Notes: generated by a model not told the origin, from the letters alone. DNA of 64,000 nt from Streptomyces sp. CB03234 (GCF_001905885.1 NZ_LIYH01000001.1:372001-436000), one strand, 5' to 3'. Positions 49,764 to 60,342 are shown, counted from the first letter of the stretch. Made by a program: numbers and translations.

Positions 49764-52325
49764 CTACACGTCAGCCGCCTGCGCCCGCAGCGCGCGCTCG
49801 ATGCCCGCCCGCGACTCCGACACCAGCCGCCGCAGCGCCGCGTTCGGCTCGGCGCTCGCCAGCCAGGTGTCCGTCGCGTCCAGCGTCTCTCGCGACACCT
49901 GGAGCACCGGGTACAGCCCGACCGCGATCTGCTGGGCCATCTCGTGCGAGCGGGACTCCCACACGCCCTTGACCGCCGCGAAGTACTTCTCCGTGTACGG
50001 GGCCAGCAGCTCGCGCTGATCGGTCTGGACGAACCCGCCGATCACCGCCTCCTGCACGGCGTTCGGCAGCTTGTCCGACTCGACCACCGACGCCCACGCC
50101 TCGGCCTTGGCCTCCTCGGTCGGCCGCGCCGCCCGCGCGGTCGCCGCGTGCCGCTCACCGGCCGCCGTCCGGTCCCGCTCGTACTCGGCCGCGATCTCCT
50201 CCTCGCCGTACACGCCCGTGGCCGCCAGCCGCTCCACGAACGCCCAGCGCAGCTCGGTGTCGACGGCCAGGCCCTCGATCGTCTCCGTGCCCTCCAGCAG
50301 ACCCGTCAGCAGGTCCAGCTGCTGCGGCGTACGGGCGGTCGCCGCGAACGCCCGCGCCCACGCCAGCTGGTGGTCGCTGCCCGGCTCGGCGGTGCGCAGG
50401 TGCGCCAGCGTCGCCTCCGTCCAGCGCGCCAGCGCCGCCTCGCGCCGCTCGGGCGCCGCGTACAGGTCCAGCGCCAGCTTCACCTGGCGGTGCAGCGACT
50501 GCACCACGCCGATGTCCGACTCCTTCGCGATGCCGGACAGCACCAGCTCCAGGTAGTCATGCGTGGCCAGCTCGGCGTCCCGCGTCATGTCCCAGGCCGA
50601 CGCCCAGCACAGGGCGCGCGGCAGCGACTCGGTGAAGTCGCCCAGGTGTTGGGTGACGTTCTCCAGGGACACCTCGTCCAGGCGGACCTTCGCGTACGAC
50701 AGGTCGTCGTCGTTGAGCAGCACCACCGCCGGCCGGGCCTTGCCCACCAGCTGCGGTACGTCGGTGAGGTCACCGTCGACGTCCAGCTCGACCCGGTCCG
50801 TACGGACCAGCTTGCCGGAGCCGTCGAGCTCGTACAGGCCGATCGCGATCCGGTGCGGCCGCAGGACGGGCTCCCCCTTGGCGCCGGCCGGCAGCGCCGG
50901 GGCCTCCTGCCGCACCGCGAACGAGGTGACGACCCCGTTCCCGTCGACCTCGATCTCCGGGCGCAGGATGTTGATACCGGCCGTTTCCAGCCACGCCTTC
51001 GACCAGGTCTTCAGATCACGCCCGGAGGTCTCCTCCAGCGCGCCCAGCAGGTCCGACAGGCGCGTGTTGCCGAACGCGTGGCGCTTGAAGTACGCCTGCA
51101 CGCCCCGGAAGAACGCGTCCTCGCCGACGTACGCCACCAGCTGCTTGAGCACGGAGGCGCCCTTGGCGTAGGTGATGCCGTCGAAGTTGACCAGGACCTC
51201 GTCCAGGTCGTTGATCTCCGCCATGATCGGGTGCGTGGACGGCAGCTGGTCCTGCCGGTACGCCCAGGTCTTCATGGAGTTCGCGAACGTCGTCCACGAC
51301 TGCGGCCAGCGCGAGCCGGGGGCCGCGGCCTGGCAGGCGATCGAGGTGTACGTGGCGAACGACTCGTTCAGCCACAGGTCGTTCCACCACTCCATGGTGA
51401 CCAGGTCGCCGAACCACATGTGCGCCAGCTCGTGCAGGATGGTCTCCGCGCGCGTCTCGTACGCCGCGTCCGTCACCTTCGACCGGAACACGTACTGGTC
51501 GCGGATGGTCACCGCGCCCGCGTTCTCCATCGCGCCCGCGTTGAACTCGGGCACGAACAGCTGGTCGTACTTGGCGAAGGGGTACGCGTAGTCGAACTTC
51601 TCCTGGAACCAGTCGAAGCCCTGCCGCGTCACCTCGAAGATCGCGTCCGCGTCCAGGTACTCGGCGAGCGACGGCCGGCAGTAGATGCCCAGCGGCACGA
51701 CCTGCCCGTCCTTCTCGTACGTGCTGTGCACCGAGTGGTACGGGCCGACGATCAGGGCCGTGACGTACGTGGAGATGCGCGGCGTCGGCTCGAAGACCCA
51801 GGTGTCGTCCTTGGGCTCGGGCGTGGGGGAGTTCGAGATGACGGTCCAGCCGGCCGGCGCCTTCACGGTGAACTGGAACGTCGCCTTCAGGTCCGGCTGC
51901 TCGAAGCTCGCGAACACCCGCCGCGCGTCCGGCACCTCGAACTGGGTGTAGAGGTACGCCTGGTCGTCGACCGGGTCGACGAACTTGTGCAGGCCCTCGC
52001 CGGTGTTCGTGTACGCGCAGTCCGCGACGACCGTCAGCTCGTTGCGCCCCCGCTTCAGGTGCTTCAGCTTGATCCGCGAGTCCCGGAACACGGCGGCGAC
52101 GTCCAGCGCGTGCCCGTTCAGGGTGACCTTGTGCACGGCCGGGGCGACCAGGTCGATGAAGGTCTCGGCCCCGTCCTCGGCGGAGTCGAAGCGCACGGTG
52201 GTCACGGACCGGTAGGTCGCTTCCTCCTGCGCGCCAGTGAGATCGAGGTCGATCTCGTACGAGTCCACGGTCAGCAGCTCGGCCCGCCGCTGGGCCTCTT
52301 CACGGGTCAGGTTCGTGCCAGGCAC
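49764..52325 (-). CDS. pepN: Aminopeptidase N (M1 metallopeptidase)
   Basis: The 853-residue protein removes N-terminal residues from peptides in the cytoplasm. Seen are GAMEN (264-268), the zinc motif HELAH (H298, E299, H302) and the third zinc ligand E321 in WLNESFA, with an ERAP1-like helical C-terminal half. The start is GTG 52325 after GAGGAG. A second M1 paralogue is encoded at 62.7 kb on the same strand. It is followed by a strong terminator and is divergent from the RHH/MazF pair. Confidence 0.95.
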   Translation of the reverse strand: MPGTNLTREEAQRRAELLTVDSYEIDLDLTGAQEEATYRSVTTVRFDSAEDGAETFIDLVAPAVHKVTLNGHALDVAAVFRDSRIKLKHLKRGRNELTVVADCAYTNTGEGLHKFVDPVDDQAYLYTQFEVPDARRVFASFEQPDLKATFQFTVKAPAGWTVISNSPTPEPKDDTWVFEPTPRISTYVTALIVGPYHSVHSTYEKDGQVVPLGIYCRPSLAEYLDADAIFEVTRQGFDWFQEKFDYAYPFAKYDQLFVPEFNAGAMENAGAVTIRDQYVFRSKVTDAAYETRAETILHELAHMWFGDLVTMEWWNDLWLNESFATYTSIACQAAAPGSRWPQSWTTFANSMKTWAYRQDQLPSTHPIMAEINDLDEVLVNFDGITYAKGASVLKQLVAYVGEDAFFRGVQAYFKRHAFGNTRLSDLLGALEETSGRDLKTWSKAWLETAGINILRPEIEVDGNGVVTSFAVRQEAPALPAGAKGEPVLRPHRIAIGLYELDGSGKLVRTDRVELDVDGDLTDVPQLVGKARPAVVLLNDDDLSYAKVRLDEVSLENVTQHLGDFTESLPRALCWASAWDMTRDAELATHDYLELVLSGIAKESDIGVVQSLHRQVKLALDLYAAPERREAALARWTEATLAHLRTAEPGSDHQLAWARAFAATARTPQQLDLLTGLLEGTETIEGLAVDTELRWAFVERLAATGVYGEEEIAAEYERDRTAAGERHAATARAARPTEEAKAEAWASVVESDKLPNAVQEAVIGGFVQTDQRELLAPYTEKYFAAVKGVWESRSHEMAQQIAVGLYPVLQVSRETLDATDTWLASAEPNAALRRLVSESRAGIERALRAQAADV

Positions 52326-52426
52326 CCGGTCATCTCCTCGTTGTGTGACGTTTCCGGTCATCCTTCCACGGCGGGGCACTCCGGCGGAGTGGCGTTGCTG
52401 GTAGTAACCCGGGTAGCATCTTCCGT

Positions 52427-52657
52427 ATGAAGATCAGTGTGAGCTTGCCGGAGGAAGATGTCGCCTTCGTCGATGACTACGCCGCCGAAACGGCTGCGGA
52501 TTCCAGGTCCGCGGTGATACACGCCGCGATCGAGCTGCTTCGCGCCTCACGGCTCGAGGCGGACTACGAGGCGGCTTTTGCGGAGTGGGACGCGAGCGAG
52601 GACGCGGCGTTCTGGGATCAGTTCTCCGGGGACGGGATCGTCGATGAGGCGCGGTGA
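52427..52657 (+). CDS. Ribbon-helix-helix antitoxin of MazF-type pair
   Basis: The 76-residue protein begins MKISVSLPEEDVAFVDDYAAETAADSRSAVIHAAIELLRAS, a ribbon-helix-helix DNA-binding fold, and has an acidic C-terminus (EADYEAAFAEWDASEDAAFW) that would wrap the toxin. TAGCAT ends 7 bases before the ATG without a ribosome site, suggesting a leaderless transcript. It overlaps the toxin gene by 14 bases, the usual toxin-antitoxin arrangement. Confidence 0.9.
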   Translation: MKISVSLPEEDVAFVDDYAAETAADSRSAVIHAAIELLRASRLEADYEAAFAEWDASEDAAFWDQFSGDGIVDEAR

Positions 52658-52991
52658 CATCTACCTGGTCGACTATGAGCCGGCACGGGGAAGTGAGGCC
52701 AACAAGGCCCGTCCCGCGGTGATCGTCTCGAACGACGGGGCCAACGCGGTCGTGGAACGGACAGGGCGCGGTGTGATCACCCTGGTGCCCCTGACGACGA
52801 ACACGTCTCGGGTCTATCCCTTCCAGGTGCTGCTCCCGGCGGCTGATTGCGGTCTGGTGAAAGACTCCAAGGTGCAGTGCGAGCAGGTACGCGCCCTCAC
52901 CCTTGAGCGGCTGCTGCGACACATCGGCTCGGTGCCGCGGCAGCGTATGGCGGAGATCGACGTGGCGCTCCGGCGGCACCTCGTGCTCTGA
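52644..52991 (+). CDS. MazF/PemK-type toxin endoribonuclease
   Basis: The 115-residue protein begins MRRGDIYLVDYEPARGSEANKARPAVIVSND, the MazF/PemK barrel with the conserved RPAVIVSN segment. It continues with VPLTTN and SKVQCEQVRALTLERLL, which hold the usual catalytic Arg and Thr positions. MazF toxins cut mRNA at short sites and are neutralised by the cognate antitoxin. The ATG is inside the antitoxin gene. A hairpin terminator follows. Confidence 0.93.
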   Translation: MRRGDIYLVDYEPARGSEANKARPAVIVSNDGANAVVERTGRGVITLVPLTTNTSRVYPFQVLLPAADCGLVKDSKVQCEQVRALTLERLLRHIGSVPRQRMAEIDVALRRHLVL

Positions 52992-52996
52992 ACGCC

Positions 52997-53033
52997 GAAG
53001 GGGGCGGCCACCGTCACGGTGACCGCCCCCTTC
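52997..53033. terminator. Bidirectional terminator between mazF-like and asd genes
   Basis: GAAGGGGGCGG pairs with CCGCCCCCTTC around an inner CACCGT/ACGGTG stem, with a single opposed mismatch between the two stems. It lies between convergent genes and likely ends both transcripts. Confidence 0.8.
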
Positions 53034-53048
53034 ACGTACGTACCGGCG

Positions 53049-54152
<1,104 letters not shown>

Positions 54153-54195
54153 TCATTGTCCGGGACGTGAGAAGCAGCACGCGAGGGGACGGAAA

Positions 54196-54224
54196 GGGCG
54201 GGCGCCCGGTCCGGACGCCCGCCC
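54196..54224 (-). terminator. Terminator after the S8 protease gene
   Basis: GGGCGGGCG (54196-54204) and CGCCCGCCC (54216-54224) form a 9-bp stem whose loop bases (CCCGGTCCGGA) can pair further. On the minus strand it is followed by TTTCC. It lies 22 bases after the protease stop. Confidence 0.75.
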
Positions 54225-54245
54225 TCACTCACCGTACGTACAGCG

Positions 54246-57200
54246 CTACGGAGTGACCTTGCCGATCACGACGCTGCCCGTGCCCGCGGCCGTGCCGCGC
54301 GCCGTCAGCAGCGACACCTCGCCGAAGAACTGCCGGCCCTCGGGGGCCGCGCCGTTCACCAGCACCTCGGCCGTGACCTGCGCGGACGCGCCGCTCGCCA
54401 GGGTGACGGGCTTGGACTCGTCGACCTTGAGCGTGCCGAGCGAGGACGAGAAGTACACGTCCTTGTAGTCGTACGTGGTCGTCCCGGCCGGCACCGCGTA
54501 CCCCTCAACGACGATCGTGTACGTGCCGGGGGCGGGCTTCGCCACCGAGACCGACTCCTCGGAGTCACCGTCCGCGGCCTGCCCGACGACCTTGCCGTCC
54601 TTCAGGACGGTCAGGTCCAGGTCCGCGCCCTTGTCGGAAGTGTTGCCGATCACGACGTCCAGCCGCTCGACGCCCTCACCGACCACCACCGTGCTGGTCT
54701 GCGACTCGTGGTTCGCGATCGTCGGCGTGGCGACCTTCGCCGAGCCGAGCGAGCCGCCCTTCAGCCTGCCGTCGATCGCCGCGAAGGTGTTGGTGACCTT
54801 CCAGTCCACCGCCGCCGGTGTGCCGACCTTGGCCTCGGGGACCGTCCGCACGGCCGGGTCGAAGGCCGCACCGAGCACCGACACGTCCAGCTTGTACGGG
54901 TTGTCCAGGTCCGGCGACGTACGCCGGGCCTCGACCTCGATCTCCCAGACGCCCGGCGCCGGGTCGGCGTACGAGCGCGCGTCGGGGCGGCACGTGTTGG
55001 CCGGGTTGTAGTGCGGGTAGCAGACGTTCGACGCGGTGCTCTCGGACGGCACGCCGTACGGGTGGATGGAGATGAACCGGGTCTGGCTCTTCTCCTTCAG
55101 CCCGCCGATCGCGACCTCCAGCGCCTTGGCGCCCTCGGGCACGGTCACGAAGTACGACCTGTGGCTGTTGCGCTGCACGCTGCCGCTCGCCGAGAAGGTG
55201 TACGAGGGCTTCGCCAGGTCGTGCGCGACGACCACGGTGGCGAGGATCTGCTTGTCGACGCCCTCGGTGTCCTCGTCGTCCGCCTCCACGATCGCGCTGT
55301 GCACGCCCGCGGAGCCGGGCCTGGCCTGCACCTTGACGGTGACGGGCTTGTTCAGCGGCAGGTCCACCTCGTCGTCGCCGAGGATGCGGAAGGTGCCGTC
55401 GTTGTACTTCAGGTCCAGCTCGTGCTCGACCGGCCGGTCGGGCCCGGTCGTGCGCGTGATGGTGACGTCGTACACCTTCTTCTGGCCGACCTTCAGGCCG
55501 CCCTCACGGTCGTAGATACCCGTGCCGGGCTTGGTCAGGTGCTGGTCCAGCGCGGTGTCGACGGGGGCGGCGACCTTGTACTCGTGCGCCGTCGCACCGT
55601 CCTCGATCGACTCCCAGGCGTCGACGACGTCGATCAGGCCGGAGCCCTGCTCGTGCGCGGCGACACCGGAGATACGGTTCGCGGTGCTCGTCAGCGCGGT
55701 GCGCAGGCTCAGCGGCGACAGCTCCATGTTCTTCTGCTTGGCCGCCGAGATCAGCAGCGCGCTCGCGCCCGCCGCCTGCGGCGAGGACATCGAGGTGCCG
55801 TTGAGCATCCCGTACCCGGCGGGCAGCTTGTAGCTGGTCTCGGGCACTCCCGCACCCTCCATCCACAGGGGGATGGTGTTGACCGCCGAACCGGGCGCGG
55901 AGATCGTCGGGGTGAAGCCGCCGTCCTCACGCGGGCCGCGCGAGGAGAAGGGGAACATGGCGTACTTCTTCTCGACGACCGAGGCGTAGTTGGCCGCCCA
56001 GGTCTCCTTGGAGATGGCCGCGCCGACCGAGACGACCTTGTCGGCCAGGCCCGGGTCGCCGATCGTGTTGATGCCGGGGCCGGAGTTGCCGGCCGAGATG
56101 ACCAGCTGGACACCGTAGGTGTCGATGAGCCGGCCGTACAGCGCGGCGCGCGCGTTGTCACCGGAGTTGAGCGCCGGCAGACCGCCGATGGACATGTTGA
56201 CGATGTCCACGCCACGGTTGATGACGAGGTCCGCCATGCCCTCGGTCAGCGCGGTGTTGGTGCAGCCGCCCGACCAGGTGCACGCGCGCGAGGAGACGAG
56301 CTTGGCGCCGGGCGCGGCGCCGTTCATCTTGCCGCCGAACAGGCCGTTGGCGGCGGTGATGCCGGCGACGTGCGAGCCGTGGTCGGAGTTGACGATGCCG
56401 ATGTTGACGTAGTCGGCCTTGTCGCCGTTCGCGTTGTAGACGACGTCCTTGCGGATCTCGACCACGAACGGGATGCGCTCGACGACCTCGGTCGCCGGGT
56501 TGTCCGTACCGAAGTGGCCGATCTGGAAGCCGTCCTTGTACGGCTTCATCGCCACGTCGTCGGTGAAGTCGGCGTTGTCGTTCAGGTCGACCCGGACGGT
56601 GCCGGCGGCCGCGTCGTACAGCACACCCCACGCGTCGGTGGTGTCGCCGTCCCGGTTGAGGTCGCCGGCCATGTCGCCGCCGCGCGTGACGGCCTCGGCG
56701 AACCGGCTGTAGGCGTGCTTGCCGGCCGGAGCGGTGAAGGTGCGCCCGCCGGCGGTGAACGTGGGCCCCTCCACGGCCACGTTCATCCGGCGCCAGGTGC
56801 CGTCTCCGTCCGTGACGGGGTGGGTGGCGGTGACCCAGTCGGTGATCTTGCGCTCACCGGTGGTGGTCTTCTGGAGCGCCGGGTGGTCGAGGTCGACCCC
56901 GGAGTCCAGGATGCCGATGGTCACGCCCCGGCCGTCGGCCTTGGGGTACTGCTTCACGAAGTCGACCGCGCCCGTCTCGAAGGACGGGTTGTACGGGTTC
57001 TTCGCGGGCGTCCTGGCGCTCGGGCCCGGGTACGTGGTGGTCGTACCGGCCGTGGCTCCCTCCCGTGCGGCGGACGTGCCCGCGTCGGGCGACGGGTCCT
57101 CCAGCTTGATCTCGTACTGGAGGTCGATGCCCTGGACGGACGGCAGCTTCGCGGCCTGGTCGAGCGCGGCCCCGGCCTTCGCGGTGGGCAGGGTGGCGCG

Positions 57201-57563
57201 GACGTAGCCGAGTTTGTCGTACGTCGTGCCGACCGTGGCGCCCGCGACGGCGTCCAGCTGCGCGGCGACCTGCTCGGTCTGGCCGGGCGCGGTGGCCACC
57301 ATGACGGTGACGGTCTTCTGGCCCGTGGCCTCCGCCTCGGCCAGCCGCTCGGAGTCGGCCGAGCCGAGCTTGTCCGTGGTGGGGGACGAGGGCGCGGGCT
57401 TGGGGGGTGCGGGGTTCGCCGGGTCGTCGGCGGCGAAGGCGGGGGCGGTGCCGGCTGCCACGAGGGCGGCCACCAGGCCTGCGGCGGCGGCTACGCGGGC
57501 CGCGCGTCTGTGCCCGGGGATAGAGCTCCCTGATATGGGGCCCTGGGATTCGGGGGTGGTCAT
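54246..57563 (-). CDS. Secreted S8 (subtilisin-like) serine peptidase
   Basis: The 1105-residue protein has a signal peptide ending APAFA (about residue 45), an inhibitor-like propeptide (about 80-150) and a subtilase domain with catalytic D220 (ILDSGVD), H395 (DHGSHVAG) and S591 (GTSMSSPQ) and oxyanion N493 (AGNSGPG). The large insertion between Asp and His (about 235-390) and a C-terminal region of 500 residues with beta-sandwich PPC-like domains make it a large Streptomyces secreted protease. I use ATG 57563; ATG 57569 is also possible. Confidence 0.93.
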   Translation of the reverse strand: MTTPESQGPISGSSIPGHRRAARVAAAAGLVAALVAAGTAPAFAADDPANPAPPKPAPSSPTTDKLGSADSERLAEAEATGQKTVTVMVATAPGQTEQVAAQLDAVAGATVGTTYDKLGYVRATLPTAKAGAALDQAAKLPSVQGIDLQYEIKLEDPSPDAGTSAAREGATAGTTTTYPGPSARTPAKNPYNPSFETGAVDFVKQYPKADGRGVTIGILDSGVDLDHPALQKTTTGERKITDWVTATHPVTDGDGTWRRMNVAVEGPTFTAGGRTFTAPAGKHAYSRFAEAVTRGGDMAGDLNRDGDTTDAWGVLYDAAAGTVRVDLNDNADFTDDVAMKPYKDGFQIGHFGTDNPATEVVERIPFVVEIRKDVVYNANGDKADYVNIGIVNSDHGSHVAGITAANGLFGGKMNGAAPGAKLVSSRACTWSGGCTNTALTEGMADLVINRGVDIVNMSIGGLPALNSGDNARAALYGRLIDTYGVQLVISAGNSGPGINTIGDPGLADKVVSVGAAISKETWAANYASVVEKKYAMFPFSSRGPREDGGFTPTISAPGSAVNTIPLWMEGAGVPETSYKLPAGYGMLNGTSMSSPQAAGASALLISAAKQKNMELSPLSLRTALTSTANRISGVAAHEQGSGLIDVVDAWESIEDGATAHEYKVAAPVDTALDQHLTKPGTGIYDREGGLKVGQKKVYDVTITRTTGPDRPVEHELDLKYNDGTFRILGDDEVDLPLNKPVTVKVQARPGSAGVHSAIVEADDEDTEGVDKQILATVVVAHDLAKPSYTFSASGSVQRNSHRSYFVTVPEGAKALEVAIGGLKEKSQTRFISIHPYGVPSESTASNVCYPHYNPANTCRPDARSYADPAPGVWEIEVEARRTSPDLDNPYKLDVSVLGAAFDPAVRTVPEAKVGTPAAVDWKVTNTFAAIDGRLKGGSLGSAKVATPTIANHESQTSTVVVGEGVERLDVVIGNTSDKGADLDLTVLKDGKVVGQAADGDSEESVSVAKPAPGTYTIVVEGYAVPAGTTTYDYKDVYFSSSLGTLKVDESKPVTLASGASAQVTAEVLVNGAAPEGRQFFGEVSLLTARGTAAGTGSVVIGKVTP

Positions 57564-57759
57564 CAGCATCCCTGTTGGTGAAAGAGACAGTCCGGAATTC
57601 GGTGCCGGATGACCGCTCACCCTTTCGTAAGTGACCGGGTTTTGTGGAGGGTTGCCGAAGGCCAGGATGCGGTCATGGCGCACATCCGCCACTGCGGGAT
57701 GTACGCCATGAGGAACGAACTGGGCTCAAAGCCCCATATGTAGTTGAGTGTTCAGCTTT

Positions 57760-58302
57760 TCAGGCCTCTTTGGTGCGTGCGTAGTGACGGGACGCCTTCG
57801 CGCGGTTGCCGCACACCGCCATGGAGCACCAGCGGCGCGTGCCGTTGCGCGAGGTGTCGAAGAAGTGCAGGACGCACGCCTCGTGGGCGCAGGCCCGGAT
57901 CCGGTCGGGCGCGGTGCGCAGCAGGTGCAGGTAGTCGCGGGCGGCCGTCCAGGCCGGGCCCCAGGCCGGGTCGGCGAACTCCGGCTCCTCGCCCGGGCCT
58001 TCCGGGGTGAGCGTGGCGCGGATGCGGCCGTGGTCGAGGACGGCGTTCAGCCGGGTGGTGGCGGACCGGTCGCCGGGGGAGTCGACGAGCGCGGCGAGCG
58101 CGTCGCGGGCGACGAGGGTGTGCTCCAGGGTCGGCGCGTCGGCGGTGAACCGGGTGTCGAGGCCGGTGCTCGCCAGCCATACGGCCAGCCCGTCGGTGGC
58201 GGTCAGCAGGTCCTGGTGTGCGCCGTCGTGGATCCAGCGGGTGTTGAGCAGGTCGAGGCAGACCGGCTCGCCGACGAGCGGGCGGGGGTCGGGGGTGGTC
58301 AT
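57760..58302 (-). CDS. CGNR zinc-finger (ABATE-domain) regulator
   Basis: The 180-residue protein has an N-terminal ABATE/stress-sensing region (LVGEPVCLDLLNTRWIHDG) and a C-terminal CGNR zinc finger: CAHEACVLHFFDTSRNGTRRWCSMAVCGNRAKASRHY, with four cysteines and the CGNR signature. Members are probable transcription regulators. It is divergent from a VOC-family gene with a good promoter and an 8-bp inverted repeat between them, the expected place for autoregulation. Confidence 0.9.
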   Translation of the reverse strand: MTTPDPRPLVGEPVCLDLLNTRWIHDGAHQDLLTATDGLAVWLASTGLDTRFTADAPTLEHTLVARDALAALVDSPGDRSATTRLNAVLDHGRIRATLTPEGPGEEPEFADPAWGPAWTAARDYLHLLRTAPDRIRACAHEACVLHFFDTSRNGTRRWCSMAVCGNRAKASRHYARTKEA

Positions 58303-58345
58303 CTCGTCGTCTCCTCGTGCGCGCCACTAACCCCTCAAGCGTACG

Positions 58346-58362
58346 TGACCGGTTGACGGTCA
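58346..58362. promoter_or_regulatory. Inverted repeat TGACCG-N5-CGGTCA over the -35 box
   Basis: TGACCG (58346-58351) and CGGTCA (58357-58362) overlap the -35 TTGACG of the VOC promoter and may be a second regulator site. Confidence 0.5.
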
Positions 58363-58381
58363 ATGATCTAACCTTTAAAGT
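58353..58381 (+). promoter_or_regulatory. Sigma70-type promoter of the VOC gene
   Basis: TTGACG (58353-58358), 17 bases, TAAAGT (58376-58381) is close to the vegetative consensus. Transcription would start near 58388, about 42 bases before the VOC start codon. Confidence 0.7.
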
Positions 58382-58398
58382 CGAGTTAACAGGTTAGA
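58367..58398. promoter_or_regulatory. 8-bp inverted repeat operator around the -10 box
   Basis: TCTAACCT (58367-58374) and AGGTTAGA (58391-58398) are perfectly complementary and enclose the -10 box of the VOC promoter. A protein bound here would occlude it. The divergent CGNR protein is the most likely candidate regulator. Confidence 0.65.
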
Positions 58399-58429
58399 GA
58401 CCTGGTCCTGATGACGAGAGGGGTACGCC

Positions 58430-58888
58430 ATGACGGCGGCCATCAGCACGCTGCGCACCGGCCACATCGGCCTCAATGTGACCGACATCGAAAGGTCCCT
58501 CGTCTTCTACGGCGACGTCCTCGGCTTCGACCTCCTCGTCGAGGGCAAGGAGGACGGCGAGCGGTACGCCCTCCTCGGCCAGGACGGCCGGCTCACCCTC
58601 GCCCTCTGGCAGCAGGCCGACGGCGCGTACGCCCCCGCCCTCGCCGGGCTCCACCACCTCGCCTTCGAGGTCGCCGCCATGGAGCAGGTCCGCGCCGTCG
58701 AGGCCCGACTGAAGGCCCGGGACGTCGACTTCGCGTACGACGGTGTCGTCGCCCACCGCGAGGGCGCGGCCTCCGGCGGGATCTTCTTCCACGACCCGGA
58801 CGGCACCCGCCTGGAGATCTACGCCCCGACCGGCGCCGAAGACGCGGATGCCCCGCATGGCGCCGCTCCCACCTGCGGCTTCTTCTAG
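58430..58888 (+). CDS. VOC-family (glyoxalase/bleomycin-resistance fold) protein
   Basis: The 152-residue protein has the vicinal-oxygen-chelate pattern: ISTLRTGHIGLNVTDIERSLVFYGDVLGFDLL near the N-terminus and GIFFHDPDGTRLEIYAP near the C-terminus, with metal-ligand His and Glu in the right places. It could be a dioxygenase, lyase or antibiotic-binding protein. It overlaps the ribosome site of the PNPOx gene, so the two are co-transcribed. Divergent control by the CGNR regulator is likely. Confidence 0.9.
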   Translation: MTAAISTLRTGHIGLNVTDIERSLVFYGDVLGFDLLVEGKEDGERYALLGQDGRLTLALWQQADGAYAPALAGLHHLAFEVAAMEQVRAVEARLKARDVDFAYDGVVAHREGAASGGIFFHDPDGTRLEIYAPTGAEDADAPHGAAPTCGFF

Positions 58889-58900
58889 GAGGCGGGCCCC

Positions 58901-59788
58901 GTGACCAGCCCGTACCACCACGGCTCGCTCGCCGTGCAGACCCGCGTCGGCGTGCGCGAACTCGCCGACCACGTCGGCCGCTCCATCGGCCCCGGCATCC
59001 GCCCGGTCGCCGCCGCCTTCCTGGAGCTCCAGCCCATGCTCGTGATCGGCGCGGCGGACGAGGAGGGCCGCGTCTGGAGCTCCCTGCTGACCGGGCGGCC
59101 CGGCTTCGTACGGGCCACGGGGCCGCGTTCCGTGTCGGTCGCCGGCGGCGTGGCGGACGGCGACCCACTGTCCGCCGCGCTCGCCCGCGACGGCACCCCC
59201 GTCGGCACGATCGCCCTGGACCCGCGCACCCGGCGGCGGATGCGGCTGGGCGGCACGGCCCGGCCCAGTCCGGGCGGCCTGGCGATCGAGGCCGAGCGGG
59301 TCTTCTCCAACTGCCCCAAGTACCTCCAGAAGCGCGAGCTGTACGAGCCCGCCTCCGCCTTCGCCGCCGCCGCCCGGCGGCACGGCGTACGGCTGACCCC
59401 CGCCCAGACCGGCTTCGTCCGTGCCGCCGACACCTTCTTCATCGCCACCGTCGCCCCGGGACACGGCGCCGACGCCAGCCACCGGGGCGGCAACCCCGGC
59501 TTCGTGACCGTCGCCTCGCCCACCGAACTGAGCTGGCCCGACTACGCCGGCAACGCGATGTTCCTCACCCTCGGCAACCTGGAGGCCGACGCCCACGCCG
59601 GGCTGCTCTTCCTCGACTGGACCACCGGCACCACCCTCCAGCTCACCGGCACCGCCCGCGCCGTCTTCGACGACGAGGGCCGCACCGTCCGGTTCACCGT
59701 CGACCGCGTCGTGGAGACCGAGGGCGCCAACCCACTGCGCTGGTCCGCGCCCGCATACTCACCGGCGAACCCGCCCGTGTCCGTCTAA
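58901..59788 (+). CDS. Pyridoxamine 5'-phosphate oxidase-family protein
   Basis: The 295-residue protein starts at GTG 58901, 8 bases after AGGAGG. It has a split-barrel FMN-binding fold in two halves: AAFLELQPMLVIGAADEEGRVWSSLLTGRPGFVRA near the N-terminus and ADTFFIATVAPGHGADASHRGGNPGFV near residue 180, the second resembling the PNPOx signature. Members are flavin- or F420-linked oxidoreductases of unknown substrate. It lies 12 bases after the VOC gene. Confidence 0.87.
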   Translation: MTSPYHHGSLAVQTRVGVRELADHVGRSIGPGIRPVAAAFLELQPMLVIGAADEEGRVWSSLLTGRPGFVRATGPRSVSVAGGVADGDPLSAALARDGTPVGTIALDPRTRRRMRLGGTARPSPGGLAIEAERVFSNCPKYLQKRELYEPASAFAAAARRHGVRLTPAQTGFVRAADTFFIATVAPGHGADASHRGGNPGFVTVASPTELSWPDYAGNAMFLTLGNLEADAHAGLLFLDWTTGTTLQLTGTARAVFDDEGRTVRFTVDRVVETEGANPLRWSAPAYSPANPPVSV

Positions 59789-59797
59789 CCTCGGCGC

Positions 59798-60253
59798 ATG
59801 AACGAGAGGTTGAGAGTCGCGGCCTACGCCGTGTGCGTACGGGACGACCGGATCCTGCTGTCCCGGGGCACCGCCGACGACGGCACCAAGGAGTGGACCC
59901 TGCCCGGCGGCGGCATGGACCACGGGGAGGACCCCCTGGACACCGTCGTACGGGAAGTGGAGGAGGAGACCGGCTACCGCGCCGAGATGACCGCCCTCCT
60001 CGGCGTCGATTCCATACGGCGCCGCTACACCCGCCGTCTCGGCGGCGTCACCGACTTCCACGCCCTCCGGATCCTCTACGAAGGCCGGATCACCGGCGGG
60101 GAGCTGCGCCCCGAGGTCGGCGGCTCCACCGACCTGGCCGCCTGGCACCCGCTGGACGCCGTCCCCTCCCTCGTACGCGTCGGGGTCGTCGACACCGGGC
60201 TGCGGCTGTGGCGTGAACGGCCCGCCGCCGGGCGCCTCACGCACAACGGCTGA
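59798..60253 (+). CDS. NUDIX hydrolase
   Basis: The 151-residue protein contains a complete Nudix box (G38 to Y60: GGMDHGEDPLDTVVREVEEE then TGY) and should hydrolyse a nucleoside diphosphate linked to another moiety. TAACCT ends 6 bases before the ATG and includes the stop of the upstream gene, so a leaderless internal start is possible. The preceding stop is 9 bases away. Confidence 0.93.
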   Translation: MNERLRVAAYAVCVRDDRILLSRGTADDGTKEWTLPGGGMDHGEDPLDTVVREVEEETGYRAEMTALLGVDSIRRRYTRRLGGVTDFHALRILYEGRITGGELRPEVGGSTDLAAWHPLDAVPSLVRVGVVDTGLRLWRERPAAGRLTHNG

Positions 60254-60342
60254 AACCCGCTCAACGCGACCCGGCCGGGCAACGCGCCACGCACCGCCGG
60301 AGTCCTGCCCCGTGACCACACGTCGCGCGGAGGGGATCCGAC

